This document shows positions 35,692 to 46,112 of a stretch of DNA of 64,000 nt, one piece after another. A model generated the notes under the pieces. The model saw nothing but the letters and a program-made list of their open reading frames with translations. It was not told the DNA's origin and did not search any database. Positions within the stretch are counted from its first letter, which is position 1. Each line of letters begins with the position of its first letter. The DNA is from Acidianus manzaensis (lineage in GTDB: Archaea; Thermoproteota; Thermoprotei_A; Sulfolobales; Sulfolobaceae), in contig NZ_CP020477.1 of NCBI RefSeq assembly GCF_002116695.1, positions 1,041,501 through 1,105,500 of the forward strand, written 5' to 3'. Both the position numbers and the translations under genes were made by a program.

Positions 35692-38550
35692 ATGAGAAAC
35701 GAGAAAGAAATAAATCAGAGATTATCATATGTTTTAGCTAATTCTTTTAATAATATACAATATTTATCTTGGAATAATCAAAAATTACATATAAATAACG
35801 ATAAAGAAAATTCATTCCTAATGATTTTTGACTATAAAGGTTCAGGATTAGTGAAAATAAATTCCAAACCATTTTTTGCATTAGATGGATTTCATAATTA
35901 TTTTCAATTGCCAAAAGGAGATCTAGAAATCACAATAGAAATGTCTCCTTTTAGAGCATTTGGAGAAAAAGTAAAAATTGAATATGGCACTCCAGTGAAA
36001 TTTAATAGAAACGATTCAGCATACTTACTTTGGATTTACGGAATAACTACTTTAGAATTAGCTAAGGAATCGTCTAATTATTTAAAAGAAGAATTACTAC
36101 AGATTTTGAGCGAAACCCTAAGACTGGCTCCATTTGTAACCGTATCTAGAGATCAATTATTCTTAGCTAGCAAGTACTGGAATAATTTTCCCTCGTATCT
36201 ATTGGATTTCTCAGAAGGAATGGACCAAAAGGAAGGAAACGAAGATTTTACAGAAGCATTAAATTATTTGAGAGATAAAATTTCTGAGTTAGGGCCTAAA
36301 ATTGGATCAGTATATGCAATTGCTCATGCACACATGGATACTGCGTGGTTATGGAATTTTGACGAAACTAGAAGGAAAGTAGCTAGAACTTTTTCCACAG
36401 TTCTTGAACTCATGGATAAATACAATTTTACTTATATGCAAAGTATGGCTTTATATTATGATTGGATAAAACAAGATTATCCAGAATTATTTGAAAAAAT
36501 AAAAGAAAAAATAAATGAAGGAAAATGGCTACTAGGAGCTGGATGGGTAGAGTTTGATGCTAATGTACCATCTGGAGAATCATTAGCCAGACAACTTCTA
36601 TATTCTCAAGAATTTTATTTGGAGAACTTCGGAAAGACTGCTGAAATATTATGGTTACCTGATACTTTTGGATTTTCAGCACAATTACCTCAGCTCATGA
36701 AATTATCTGGAATAAAAACATTTGCTACTCACAAAGTTTTCTGGAATGATACCAACAAGTTCCCTTACTCTTTATTCAATTGGATAGGAACTGATGGAAC
36801 TAAGATTCCTTCTATTGCGTTTGGAAATGGAGATGGAGGATACAATTCCACTTTTACAGTACATAGTATATTAGAGCAATGGAATAATTGGAAAGATAAA
36901 GATCAACCAATGCTATATTCTTATGGTTATGGAGATGGAGGTGGAGGACCAACAGAAGAAATGCTAATAAGATCTAAGGTAATAGATGAATTTCCATATT
37001 TACCTAAAATAAATTATGGTTTTCCTAAAATTTCTCCAAAAAATGATTGGTATGGAGAATTATACTTGGAAACACATAGAGGAGTTCTAACTTCTCACTC
37101 TAAGATGAAATACTTACATAGGAGAGCTGAATTTTCATTGCGTGAAGCAGAAATATGGTCAAGTATTGCTGGGAATTATGATGAAGAAAAAATAAAATCA
37201 CTATGGAAAATATTGCTCAAAGATGAATTTCACGATGTACTTCCAGGATCAGCAATAAATGATGTATATAAGACAGTTTATCCTGAATTACAGTATATCG
37301 TAGACGAAAGTAAAAAAATTACTAAAGAATCAATAAGAAAAATTTTAGGAGAAGGAGAAAATTGTTACGTATTTAATTCTTTATCTTGGGACAGGGAAGA
37401 CTACATAGTAGTAAATGAAAAGATGGAAGGCTCACAAAAGGTAGATCAAGGATATTTAATTAGAGTAAAAGTTCCCTCTATAGGTTATTCTTCTTGCATT
37501 CCTGAAACGGACGGAGAAGTTAAAGTAAATGGATTAGAAATTGAAAATGAATACTTAAAAATCTCATTAAATTCTGAAGGAGAAATAATTTCCTTGATAG
37601 ATAAGGAGAACAATAGAGAAATAATGATGGAGGAAGGTAACAAGCTAGTTTTCTACGAGAATATTCCAGGATGGGCTGATGCTTGGGATATTGAGTCATC
37701 TTTTAAGGAAACTTCCTTTGAATTAAAGGCATACAAATATGAAGTTATAGAGAATGGTCCACTAAGAGCAGGAGTAAGATTCCATTATAAATTTAGAAAT
37801 TCAGAAATAATTCAGGAAGTTTATGTTTATGCAAAAAGCAGAAGAATTGATTTTAGAATTATTACAACTATTCCAGATAGAGAATTATTGCTTAAGGAAT
37901 GGTTTAATTTTAATTTAAACGTTACTGAAGCTACTTTTGAAATTCCTTACGGTGTTATTAAGAGACAGACGATAAAGAACACATCATGGGATCAAGCAAG
38001 GTTCGAAGTACCCATGCAAAAGTGGTTAGATATATCAGAAGATGATTATGGAGTAGGTATACTTAATAATGGAAAATATGGAGTTTCAGTAGAAAATGGT
38101 AAAGTAGGAATTTCTATATCCAAAACGCCAATTTATCCTGATTACGAGACAGATAAAGAAACAAATGAAACAATAATTTCAATTTATCCCCATAAAGGAA
38201 ATTGGAAAGATGCAAAAGTATATAGAAAGGCTTACGAATTAAATTCGCCTCTAATTGTAGAAAAGGGTAAAGCATTAGACAAATCTAAGAGCTTTGTAAA
38301 AGTTAATAAAGATAATATAATTATAGAAAGCATTAAGAAATCTGAGGATAATCAAGGAATAATTGTAAGAGCATATAACATTCTCAACTCTAAAGGAAAA
38401 GCTGAAATAGAATTATGGTTCTCTCCAAGATCAGCAATATCTACTGACATCTTAGAATTAAATGATGTTAAAAGGGTGATAGATACTATTAATAATAAAA
38501 TAATATTTAACTACTCTAATTATGAAATAATAACTCTCAAGATAACGTAA
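35692..38550 (+). CDS. Alpha-mannosidase, GH38
   Basis: 952 residues with the GH38 layout: a short N-terminal domain (to about 200), a seven-strand barrel with zinc site (His214 and Asp216 in HAHMDTAW; Asp324 in WLPDTFGF, which is also the nucleophile), the helical bundle with DEFHDVLPGSAIND near residue 520, and the C-terminal beta domains. It resembles the characterised Sulfolobus enzyme, which trims alpha-mannosides and can remove mannose from N-glycans. No signal peptide. The ATG at 35692 gives MRNEKEI; an ATG 5 bp upstream is out of frame. Divergent from the MFS gene with about 200 bp between. Confidence 0.9.
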   Translation: MRNEKEINQRLSYVLANSFNNIQYLSWNNQKLHINNDKENSFLMIFDYKGSGLVKINSKPFFALDGFHNYFQLPKGDLEITIEMSPFRAFGEKVKIEYGTPVKFNRNDSAYLLWIYGITTLELAKESSNYLKEELLQILSETLRLAPFVTVSRDQLFLASKYWNNFPSYLLDFSEGMDQKEGNEDFTEALNYLRDKISELGPKIGSVYAIAHAHMDTAWLWNFDETRRKVARTFSTVLELMDKYNFTYMQSMALYYDWIKQDYPELFEKIKEKINEGKWLLGAGWVEFDANVPSGESLARQLLYSQEFYLENFGKTAEILWLPDTFGFSAQLPQLMKLSGIKTFATHKVFWNDTNKFPYSLFNWIGTDGTKIPSIAFGNGDGGYNSTFTVHSILEQWNNWKDKDQPMLYSYGYGDGGGGPTEEMLIRSKVIDEFPYLPKINYGFPKISPKNDWYGELYLETHRGVLTSHSKMKYLHRRAEFSLREAEIWSSIAGNYDEEKIKSLWKILLKDEFHDVLPGSAINDVYKTVYPELQYIVDESKKITKESIRKILGEGENCYVFNSLSWDREDYIVVNEKMEGSQKVDQGYLIRVKVPSIGYSSCIPETDGEVKVNGLEIENEYLKISLNSEGEIISLIDKENNREIMMEEGNKLVFYENIPGWADAWDIESSFKETSFELKAYKYEVIENGPLRAGVRFHYKFRNSEIIQEVYVYAKSRRIDFRIITTIPDRELLLKEWFNFNLNVTEATFEIPYGVIKRQTIKNTSWDQARFEVPMQKWLDISEDDYGVGILNNGKYGVSVENGKVGISISKTPIYPDYETDKETNETIISIYPHKGNWKDAKVYRKAYELNSPLIVEKGKALDKSKSFVKVNKDNIIIESIKKSEDNQGIIVRAYNILNSKGKAEIELWFSPRSAISTDILELNDVKRVIDTINNKIIFNYSNYEIITLKIT

Positions 38551-38720
38551 TTTTTTATCTAGCGGTATATAACTTACTACAAAAGTTTATATCCTTACTG
38601 TTATACTTAGGTTTATCTATTATAGTATAAGTTTTATTTATACTTGAAATTTAAGATTAGATCCAGTTTATTTATATAACAAAATAAAATTGATGATATA
38701 AAGAATACAGAATGATACAT

Positions 38721-38766
38721 CTGACCTTCTCCCTTCCCTAAAAGGCTTGCCCGTTCTTTTGTCAAT
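38721..38766 (+). mobile_element. Possible decayed IS200/IS605 end
   Basis: A GC-richer patch in AT-rich spacer: ACCTTCTCCCTTCCCTAAAAGG followed by CTTGCCCGTTC, close to the subterminal hairpin block (CCTCC..CCCTAAAGGG..GGCTTGCCCG) seen at ends of archaeal IS200/IS605 elements. The stem is decayed to CCTAAAAGG and no transposase is nearby. From remembered consensus; weak. Confidence 0.3.
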
Positions 38767-38833
38767 ATTAAAACTCTAACATTTAGAGATGAGTCATAAA
38801 AAATAAAAATTAGAGTATTCCATTAATAATTTA

Positions 38834-40315
38834 ATGGATAACCCAGATAAACTTAATAAAAACTCTATTTCACTTTTTGGATTAGCTTTTATAACAATAG
38901 CTGGTGTTTTACCTATTATAGCTCCGATAGAAGTAGCTGCATTCATAAGTAACGCTCAAGGTGCTGCAATATGGCCTGTTATTCTTGGTTATCTTCTTTT
39001 CTTAGCAGTATCTTTACCTATTTTAGAATATACTAGAATAGCCCCATTTACTGGAGGTTATTATGGATTGGCTGAAATAGGATTTGGAAAAGCTGTAGGA
39101 AAATTTACTGCGTTATGTAATTATCTATTTTACAATGCATGGCAAATGGCTAATGCATTCTTTATAGGCTGGCTGATAGTTGATACCTTATATATACTTT
39201 ATGGCATTTTATTACCATATTATGGATGGATAATACTCTTAGTTTTTACCCTATTAGCTACATTTCTAATAACAATACAACATCCTAAAAATTTAAGTAA
39301 GATACTAAGTATTTCTATTTTATTTACATTAATAATAGTCGTCATCTCAGCTGTATATGTAATATCTAGATCTCCTTTTAATTCAACCTATTATTTAACT
39401 CCATCCAGTAGTCCGTCAGGATTTACAGGAATTGCATTAGCTACAGCTATAGTAGGATTTTATACTTTTACTGGTTATGCATCTCCATTATTTTATAGTG
39501 AAGAAACAGTAGAATCAAGAAAAAACGTGTGGAAAGCAATATATTTAGGCTTAACTATTTCAGCAATAGTTATAGCATTAGTAACTTATTCTGAAGTAGC
39601 TTCAGTTCCGCTTTCAAATCTTTCGTCAGTAGGATCTTCATCTATGCCACAACTAGTTAGTTGGATTAGATATATTCCTAGTATAGTACTATTAATAATA
39701 AATATCATCATAGGCGCAGTTTCATTAATAGCTTTCGGTGGAGGAAGTGGAGCTCAGGCTAGGTTATTATGGTCTATGAGTAGGGACAATTTCATAAAGA
39801 ATTCCTGGATAAATAAACTAGATAATAATAGAGTTCCTAGAAATGCAGCACTATTAAATTTAGTATTAGCAATAATAATAGTCCTAGTTGCTTCATCTTT
39901 AATGATATATTTTTATGGATATAATGCTAATACTGTAGAATTATCTTTCTATGTAGCTGGAACTCTATCTACAATATTATGGTATTTTCATCACTTCATA
40001 CCAGAAATGGGATTATATGCTTTCTTAAGGAAACATAAAGAGTTTAAATTCTCCAAATTAAGAAAGATAATTTCAGGTCTAGTAGTACCTATAGCAGGAA
40101 TAGCTTTCTTTATATATACATTTTATGAAGGAATTATAGGAGATTTTGTACAGCCATATCTAACGGCAGTGGTTATAGGAGCTATACTGATATTATTTTC
40201 TATTATTTATACACTATATAAGAGAAATAAAGGAGAATTAGGAGAAAGTGTAGTACTTTATAATATTTCAGAAAATAAAGGTGATATTATAGATAGTATT
40301 AAAGCAGAAAAATAA
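38834..40315 (+). CDS. APC-superfamily permease (amino acid/polyamine type)
   Basis: 493 residues with twelve predicted helices. The unwound helix 1 (LFGLAFITIAGVLPIIAPIE), FTGGYYGLAEIGFGKAVGK after helix 2 and GSGAQARLLWSMSRDNF before helix 8 are hallmarks of the amino acid permease branch. The N-terminal DKLNKNSISL is the usual start. Substrate (amino acid, amine or organic acid) cannot be set. It follows alpha-mannosidase after 283 bp and so probably has its own promoter. Confidence 0.82.
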   Translation: MDNPDKLNKNSISLFGLAFITIAGVLPIIAPIEVAAFISNAQGAAIWPVILGYLLFLAVSLPILEYTRIAPFTGGYYGLAEIGFGKAVGKFTALCNYLFYNAWQMANAFFIGWLIVDTLYILYGILLPYYGWIILLVFTLLATFLITIQHPKNLSKILSISILFTLIIVVISAVYVISRSPFNSTYYLTPSSSPSGFTGIALATAIVGFYTFTGYASPLFYSEETVESRKNVWKAIYLGLTISAIVIALVTYSEVASVPLSNLSSVGSSSMPQLVSWIRYIPSIVLLIINIIIGAVSLIAFGGGSGAQARLLWSMSRDNFIKNSWINKLDNNRVPRNAALLNLVLAIIIVLVASSLMIYFYGYNANTVELSFYVAGTLSTILWYFHHFIPEMGLYAFLRKHKEFKFSKLRKIISGLVVPIAGIAFFIYTFYEGIIGDFVQPYLTAVVIGAILILFSIIYTLYKRNKGELGESVVLYNISENKGDIIDSIKAEK

Positions 40316-40345
40316 ATTAAAAAAATATTTATTTTTTTATTATTT
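40316..40345. terminator. Bidirectional A/T-run terminator between convergent genes
   Basis: The 24-bp gap between the permease stop and the stop of the minus-strand propeller gene is an A-run followed by T-runs, giving oligo-T on both transcripts. Confidence 0.45.
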
Positions 40346-41302
40346 TCTTTTACTGATATATAATAGAACTCTGTCCATTTCGTTATCGGTTCCGACATTT
40401 TTCGAATATATTGGATCTATAGCTTCAATTACTATATCCCATCTAGAGTTATTCTCGTCATAAATTACATTACAGTAATTATGTATAGGAAAATCTTGTC
40501 TCTCATATTTTGAATCACTTTTCCATTCCGTTATAAATACTTCTTCTAAATTATTGCTTTTTAGATCAATAATATAGGATCCAAAATATTTTGTTACATG
40601 TGCGTTCTTATAGAATGTTGTTACAGTACCTATAAACATTGGTCCATATACAGAAGAATAGATATTTCCATTTAACAAAAAAGCTGGGGAAGGATCTTGC
40701 TTAACTCCATTTATTGTAGGTAATCCTAGTTTTTTCCAGCTTATTCCATTTTTGCTCACTAATAATTCAGTATATACTTTGTTGTCATTTAACTTTCTAG
40801 CTTTACACAATCCTATATACATACCATCTAGAACTTCAATACTACAATCTCTAGCTTCTGCACTATCATACTCTTGATCATTATTTATTACAATTCCTTT
40901 ACTTTTCCATTCTCCTTTAATATCATCAGATGTTAAAAGAACAGTAACCCATTTTTGAAGGCGCGAATCTATATTTACCGAAGCATAAAGATAATATTTG
41001 CCAGTAAGAGGATCTATTATTAATTGAGTATTTTCTATACTATCAACTTCTATTCCAATTTCAGAAGAAATTTCTTCCTTAGAGATAAATCTGTATAATG
41101 AAAAATCATTACCGTTATTTGAATGGAAAAATTCTATTCCATATCCCCTTTTTTCAACGTTTCTAGGCCTAGACGTTAACCAATAATCCTTATCATCTAT
41201 AAGTAATTTACCAGCTCCTCTCCAACTACCTTGAGTTAAAATAGGAGGATCTAGCAAAACCTTATAAAAAACTTTATTTCTAAATATCTCTTGAGGATTC
41301 AT
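40340..41302 (-). CDS. Five-bladed beta-propeller protein, possible GH43/GH130-like glycosidase
   Basis: 320 residues without signal peptide. Blade-type repeats are visible: GKLLIDDKDYWLTSRPR, DPLTGKYYLYASVN, DSAEARDCSIEVLDGMYIGLCKAR, DPSPAFLLNGNIYSSV and SRWDIVIEA. The spacing fits a five-bladed propeller of the GH43/GH130 type, with acidic residues at blade starts, but no family motif is decisive. It is shorter than, and not an obvious duplicate of, the propeller at 5536-6723. A GTATAC word lies directly before the start (41305-41310) and a TATA-like TTTAATATTAAAC about 25 bp upstream. Confidence 0.6.
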   Translation of the reverse strand: MNPQEIFRNKVFYKVLLDPPILTQGSWRGAGKLLIDDKDYWLTSRPRNVEKRGYGIEFFHSNNGNDFSLYRFISKEEISSEIGIEVDSIENTQLIIDPLTGKYYLYASVNIDSRLQKWVTVLLTSDDIKGEWKSKGIVINNDQEYDSAEARDCSIEVLDGMYIGLCKARKLNDNKVYTELLVSKNGISWKKLGLPTINGVKQDPSPAFLLNGNIYSSVYGPMFIGTVTTFYKNAHVTKYFGSYIIDLKSNNLEEVFITEWKSDSKYERQDFPIHNYCNVIYDENNSRWDIVIEAIDPIYSKNVGTDNEMDRVLLYISKRK

Positions 41303-41409
41303 AAGTATACATAGAAGTTTAATATTAAAGACTTATTCAGACTTCACTTACCAGATTTTATAAATTTTTCCAATAATACATTATACTTAGGCGTTAAATA
41401 AATAAAAAA

Positions 41410-41455
41410 CCTTAGGAGATTAACTTACCTCTAATCTATAAAAATCCTAGGAGAT
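41410..41455. repeat. Direct repeat CC(T)TAGGAGAT in divergent promoter region
   Basis: CCTTAGGAGAT (41410-41420) and CCTAGGAGAT (41446-41455) occur 36 bp apart between the propeller gene and the divergent sugar porter gene. Copies and position suggest regulator binding sites, with no known match. Confidence 0.35.
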
Positions 41456-41560
41456 CTTCTAACATACAGGAATAGATATTGAAATATAATTGTAAAAATA
41501 TCCCATAACTTCAATATAATTATAGTTAAGTATTTAAACTTATATATGTTTTAATATAAT

Positions 41561-42949
41561 ATGAGTTACAAAAGGGCTTACTTTCCATTTATAGATAGAT
41601 CTAATGCTACTAATCTATTTAGATTAATTGCAATTTCAGGAGCTTTAGGCGGATTTGCTGCTGGATACGACTTAGGTGTTATAGGGGATGCCCTTAATGT
41701 TATATCAATTAAGTTAACTACTGCAGAAATTGGTGTTGCTGCTTCAGGTTTATTGCTAGGATCAATATTTAGTTCACTTCTAGCAGGAGATATTTCAGAT
41801 AGATTAGGTAGAAAATGGATCTTGGTATTTGATGCTATAGTCTTTACAATAACGCCAATTCTCCTTGCAATAGCTACTTTTAACTTTCTTACATTCTTGA
41901 CCTGGAGAGTAATAGAAGGATTTGCATTGGGTATGGATAATGTACTATCAGGAATCTTCATTGGAGAGATGGTACCTACGCCTAAGAGGAATAGTTACGT
42001 TGCAACCCAACAATTAATGACAGTAATTGCTCAATTTGGGGCATTCTGGATTGGCTATAGTTTAACACCATTAAAAGCTTGGCAGCTAATGTTTGCCATA
42101 GGTGCAATTCCTGCTTTTATAATATTAATCTTGAGAATAAAAATACCAGAAAGCCCAAGATGGTTAGTTTCAAAGGGTAGGCTTAATGAAGCTAAAAATG
42201 TCTTAGTAAAATATTTTCATGTAGATGTAGATGAGACTGATTTCAATAATGTCTCAAATAATATAATTTCTGAGCTAAAAAATAAAGTAGGTTGGAAAGA
42301 TTTATTCTCGTCTAAGTTCATGAAGTATGCATTCATAGCTATATTAGCAGGACTTTTTATGCAATTCAGCGGAATTAACGCATTTGTATTCTATTCTCCG
42401 GAAATTTTTGTTAACTTAGGATATACAAAAGTACAAGCAGCATTTATTAGTGGATGGTCTACTGGAGTAGCACTATTATGGCCAGTTATTCCAGCTCAAT
42501 TTTATCTAATAAACAGAATTGGAACCAGAAAAGCTTTCCTAATAGGTTCAGCTGGTATGTCTATTTCTGGTATTATAGGCTCTATATTTTTATTATTACT
42601 AAAAGGAGTAAATCTAGGTATAGCAACTATAGTTACGTTATTTGTATTTATATTTTTCTTTGAAGCAGGATATGGTGTAGCATTATGGTCATTTGGTCCA
42701 GAAATATTTCCTACTGCAATCAGAGGAAGAGGAACCTCTCTTTTCATGACAGCAGATTCTATAGCTGGAACAATAGTAACTGCTACTTTTCCCTCTATGT
42801 TAGCATCCATAGGATTAGCATATAGTATAGATTTTTATGCTATAATAACGTTAATAGCATTCATCTTTTTCCTAAAATTCATTCCTAATATGAAAGGAAA
42901 ACCATTACTTGAAGGAACAGAGACTCCAGAAGAAGGAATAAAAAGTTAA
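41561..42949 (+). CDS. MFS sugar porter
   Basis: 462 residues, twelve helices. Sugar-porter signatures: GGFAAGYDLGVIGDAL in helix 1, DRLGRKWIL after helix 2, PESPRWLVSKGR after helix 6 and FPTAIRGRG in helix 10 region; the closing motif is IPNMKGKPLLEG instead of PETKG. The ATG at 41561 follows a TATA element (CTTATATATG, about 41538-41547). The pair of imperfect CCTAGGAGAT repeats lies about 100-150 bp upstream. Substrate unknown; with the amidohydrolase downstream it may bring in the substrate for that enzyme. Confidence 0.85.
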   Translation: MSYKRAYFPFIDRSNATNLFRLIAISGALGGFAAGYDLGVIGDALNVISIKLTTAEIGVAASGLLLGSIFSSLLAGDISDRLGRKWILVFDAIVFTITPILLAIATFNFLTFLTWRVIEGFALGMDNVLSGIFIGEMVPTPKRNSYVATQQLMTVIAQFGAFWIGYSLTPLKAWQLMFAIGAIPAFIILILRIKIPESPRWLVSKGRLNEAKNVLVKYFHVDVDETDFNNVSNNIISELKNKVGWKDLFSSKFMKYAFIAILAGLFMQFSGINAFVFYSPEIFVNLGYTKVQAAFISGWSTGVALLWPVIPAQFYLINRIGTRKAFLIGSAGMSISGIIGSIFLLLLKGVNLGIATIVTLFVFIFFFEAGYGVALWSFGPEIFPTAIRGRGTSLFMTADSIAGTIVTATFPSMLASIGLAYSIDFYAIITLIAFIFFLKFIPNMKGKPLLEGTETPEEGIKS

Positions 42950-43035
42950 TTTTCAATATTTTTATTGTTATATTCTATTAAAACTCAAAATAGTAAAGTA
43001 TAAATTTTTTCACATGGTAGTTATTACGAGTTAAA

Positions 43036-44271
43036 TTGTTTGATTTAGGAATAAAGAATGGTAATGTATTTAGCGGAAAAGACAATCTAGGAAAAACTAA
43101 TATATATGTAAATAATGGTAAAATAGTTAAAATATCGAAAGAAAATCTAGAAGTTAGACAAGAAATAGATGCAAAAGATATGTTTGTAATGCCTGGTTTA
43201 ATAGATTCGCATATACATCTATCAGGAATTAAAGGGGGAAGCTTACTGAAAATTATGTTTGAAAAACCAGAGTACAGAATCTTAAGAGCTTCCAAATGGT
43301 TAGAAAAATTATTATTAGCAGGATTCACTACTGTAAGAGATTGCGGAGATCCAATATCTATTTCATTAGCTAAGGGAGTAAAGGATGGAATTATTATAGG
43401 ACCTAATATAATAGCAGCAGGAAGACCTATTACTCAAACTTTTGGTCATGGAGAAATAAGTCATGATATTCCATTAGAATTTTCTGAGGTTCTAGGATTC
43501 TCTGAAATATGTGATGGAGTTGAATCATGTATACATAGTGCTAGAAAAGTTTTAAGAGAAGGCTCTGATTTTATAAAAATCTTTGCTACAGGCGGAGTTC
43601 TATCTCAAAGAGATAGACCTGAAAATCCTCAATTAACGTATGAAGAGATTAAAAGCATAGTAAATGAGGCTGAAAAAATAGGTACTTATGTAGCTGCCCA
43701 TGCTCATGGAGATAAAGGAGCTAGAATAGCAATAGAAGCTGGAATTAAAACACTTGAACATGGAACCATGCTAAAAGATGATACAATGAAATTGATGATA
43801 GAAAAAGATGTTAGCTTAACTCCTACATTAACAATTCAAGAAGTTATTTACAAATATGGCAAGCAAATAGGTGTAGATGAATGGGGTTTAGAAAAGATTA
43901 CCGAAGTTAGAAATAGCATATCATCAGTAGTAAAAAAAGCTAAGGAATATGGAATTAGAATAATAACTGGAACGGATTTAGGTTTTGAAACTGGATTATC
44001 AGATATCGATATTGGAAAAAATTGGGTAGAACTAACTCTTCTAGTAGAAAGAGGAGGCTTAACACCTAAAGAAGCTTTACAAGCAGCAACATATAATTCT
44101 GCACTATCATTAAGAATAAATTCAGGACTAATAGATACGGATAGAAATGCAGATATTATCATAATAGATGGAGATCCAGAAGAAAATATAAGTGATATAG
44201 CTAAAATAGATCATGTTATCAAAAATGGAAATATTATAGTAGAAAAAGGAAAAATAATAAATTATTCATAG
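43036..44271 (+). CDS. Amidohydrolase-family metal-dependent hydrolase (Xaa-Pro dipeptidase/imidazolonepropionase-like)
   Basis: 411 residues from a TTG start. The amidohydrolase metal motifs are all visible: GLIDSHIHLSG (HxH), carboxylated-Lys candidate in DFIKIFATGG, histidines in AAHAHGDKG and LEHGTML, and the aspartate in TGTDLGFE. The N- and C-terminal beta parts (DLGIKNGNVF; ADIIIIDGDPEENI) complete the fold. Such proteins cleave prolyl dipeptides, lactams or organophosphates; the true substrate here is not predictable. It starts 86 bp after the sugar porter and overlaps the convergent MFS gene by 10 bp. Confidence 0.82.
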   Translation: MFDLGIKNGNVFSGKDNLGKTNIYVNNGKIVKISKENLEVRQEIDAKDMFVMPGLIDSHIHLSGIKGGSLLKIMFEKPEYRILRASKWLEKLLLAGFTTVRDCGDPISISLAKGVKDGIIIGPNIIAAGRPITQTFGHGEISHDIPLEFSEVLGFSEICDGVESCIHSARKVLREGSDFIKIFATGGVLSQRDRPENPQLTYEEIKSIVNEAEKIGTYVAAHAHGDKGARIAIEAGIKTLEHGTMLKDDTMKLMIEKDVSLTPTLTIQEVIYKYGKQIGVDEWGLEKITEVRNSISSVVKKAKEYGIRIITGTDLGFETGLSDIDIGKNWVELTLLVERGGLTPKEALQAATYNSALSLRINSGLIDTDRNADIIIIDGDPEENISDIAKIDHVIKNGNIIVEKGKIINYS

Positions 44272-45449
44272 ATTTTTTTACCTCTTACGAATATGGAAAT
44301 TAATAATGCGATGAAGTTAGGTAATGCTATTGCTAACATTCCTGCTATCTCAAATCCATACGAAGATATAAAACTCCCCATTATTGGTCCACCTACTATA
44401 GCCCCAATATTAAAAGTCAAGAACATGAAGCCAGTTACTGATCCAACTACCTCATCTGGAACTAAATCTTGAGATAATGCTATTACACTAACTATTAGAC
44501 CACCATATCCAGCTCCCCATGCTATTGTCAATAATATCATCGTCAAGTATCCGGAATATCCAACAAACAATCCTATAGAGGATAAAGTTAATATTATACT
44601 ACTAATTATCAAGCTTAATTTTCTACTTATCTTATCACTTAATAGTGCTATTGGGAGTAAGAATACTAATTCTCCTAATCCATTCATTGAAGCTATTATT
44701 GTAGATTCTGATTGGCTTAATTTCAATCCAAAGAGCAGGTAATCAGAATAGTATCCTAGAAATCCAAATAGAGCTATACCAAAGGATAATATAACTAAAC
44801 TTAAAAGCAATGTATTTGTATTTATGATTCTCTTTAGATTTATTGATTCTTTCTTTTCTTCTCTGTAATTAACAGGAACAAAATAGAAAAATAGAGCTAA
44901 ACTAATTATAGAAAGAATTCCAGAAATCAGAAAAGGAAAACTAAATTTTGGTAAAAACGGCGAAATGACATATGGAGCAACAAAAAGGCCTATTCCAAAC
45001 GCTACGCTATTAGCCCCTATTCTTAATGCCCTTGTAGTATTAAGCAAATCACCCGCAAATGCTGCAGTAGCTGGCTGAAATATACCTATTCCTACACCAA
45101 CTAAGAATCTGTATATTAGTAACTCTGTCTCATTTGATACATATCCAGTTAAAATAGTAAATATAGTAAATAGAGCTACAGCGGTTACAATCACATATTT
45201 TGGTGATACTTTATCAAACAAATATCCTCCTATAAAGCTAAAAATTGCTATTCCTGCGGCATATAATGAGGCAGTAATACCTATATATGAGGAACTAATA
45301 TGAAGATAATTTACAATGTATGGAGAGGCAAAAAAATATAATTCAGAATCATAGGCTTCAAGGAACCAAGGTAATAAAGCTAATATTATCATTAAAATAT
45401 AAAATTTTCTATTATTTTTAACTAGTTTTTTTACAGATTCCTCCCTCAA
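44262..45449 (-). CDS. MFS transporter
   Basis: 395 residues, twelve helices. LPWFLEAYDSELYFFA in helix 1 and GGYLFDKVSPKY after helix 2 fit the metabolite/sugar transporter branches of the MFS; LLSDKISRKLSL marks the start of the second half. No sugar-porter PESPRW motif is present, so it is distinct from the genes at 20286 and 41561. Convergent with the amidohydrolase, separated from malA by 663 bp. Substrate unknown. Confidence 0.8.
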   Translation of the reverse strand: MREESVKKLVKNNRKFYILMIILALLPWFLEAYDSELYFFASPYIVNYLHISSSYIGITASLYAAGIAIFSFIGGYLFDKVSPKYVIVTAVALFTIFTILTGYVSNETELLIYRFLVGVGIGIFQPATAAFAGDLLNTTRALRIGANSVAFGIGLFVAPYVISPFLPKFSFPFLISGILSIISLALFFYFVPVNYREEKKESINLKRIINTNTLLLSLVILSFGIALFGFLGYYSDYLLFGLKLSQSESTIIASMNGLGELVFLLPIALLSDKISRKLSLIISSIILTLSSIGLFVGYSGYLTMILLTIAWGAGYGGLIVSVIALSQDLVPDEVVGSVTGFMFLTFNIGAIVGGPIMGSFISSYGFEIAGMLAIALPNFIALLISIFVRGKKIYE

Positions 45450-46112
45450 AATCTCACAAAGATCTAATATAATAAGATATTAATAATATATTTTTTGTAA
45501 AAAAATGAGTTAATTTAAACTTAGATAGTAAACATTAAAATTATTATATCTTAAAACATCTGATTTAAATATTAAAAATGTATAAGTAATCACTCTATTC
45601 AAATTTTTTAATAATCTGAGTTATTTACTACATTGAGGTTATTATTTTTAAAGAGAGTAAATTGAAGCTCTATCGATTATTTGATAATACTCATAGAGTA
45701 TATTACTGGTTTCACAAAAATTTTATATCAAGTATAGGTCAAATCAATTATTATCCTACTAATGTGTATTTGAAATCAACAAAAGTAGATATTTCCATAT
45801 AAAAACTTGCCTAATTTATAAATAAGATATTATGTCTTCAATCTATTTAACTAAGAACTGCTTTAGGTTAATTAAGCTACTTGATTCCAAATCTAATTAA
45901 GCTTGATCTGATATAATATATAGTAGATTTTAAACAACTAAAATCTATGAATTTTTGAGTTTAGTATAAAAAATGTAATATCTAGAGTTAGTTTTTTTAT
46001 AAAAAATATACTAATATTGATATTTTATGCTAATTCTTCTATAAAAAACTTATAAAAATCTACAGAATATCAAGCCAATTTACTTTAAAATTAAGCTATC
46101 TCATAGAAATCT
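45450..46112. other. 663-bp intergenic region upstream of malA
   Basis: Very AT-rich divergent region between the MFS gene and malA. Near its right end are TATA-like elements: CTTATAAAAA at about 46049-46058 and TTTAAAAT at about 46084-46091; the latter lies about 25 bp from the malA ATG. Imperfect tandem copies of TAATTAAGCT...TTGAT occur at about 45874-45910. No ORF or RNA gene is supported. Confidence 0.5.
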
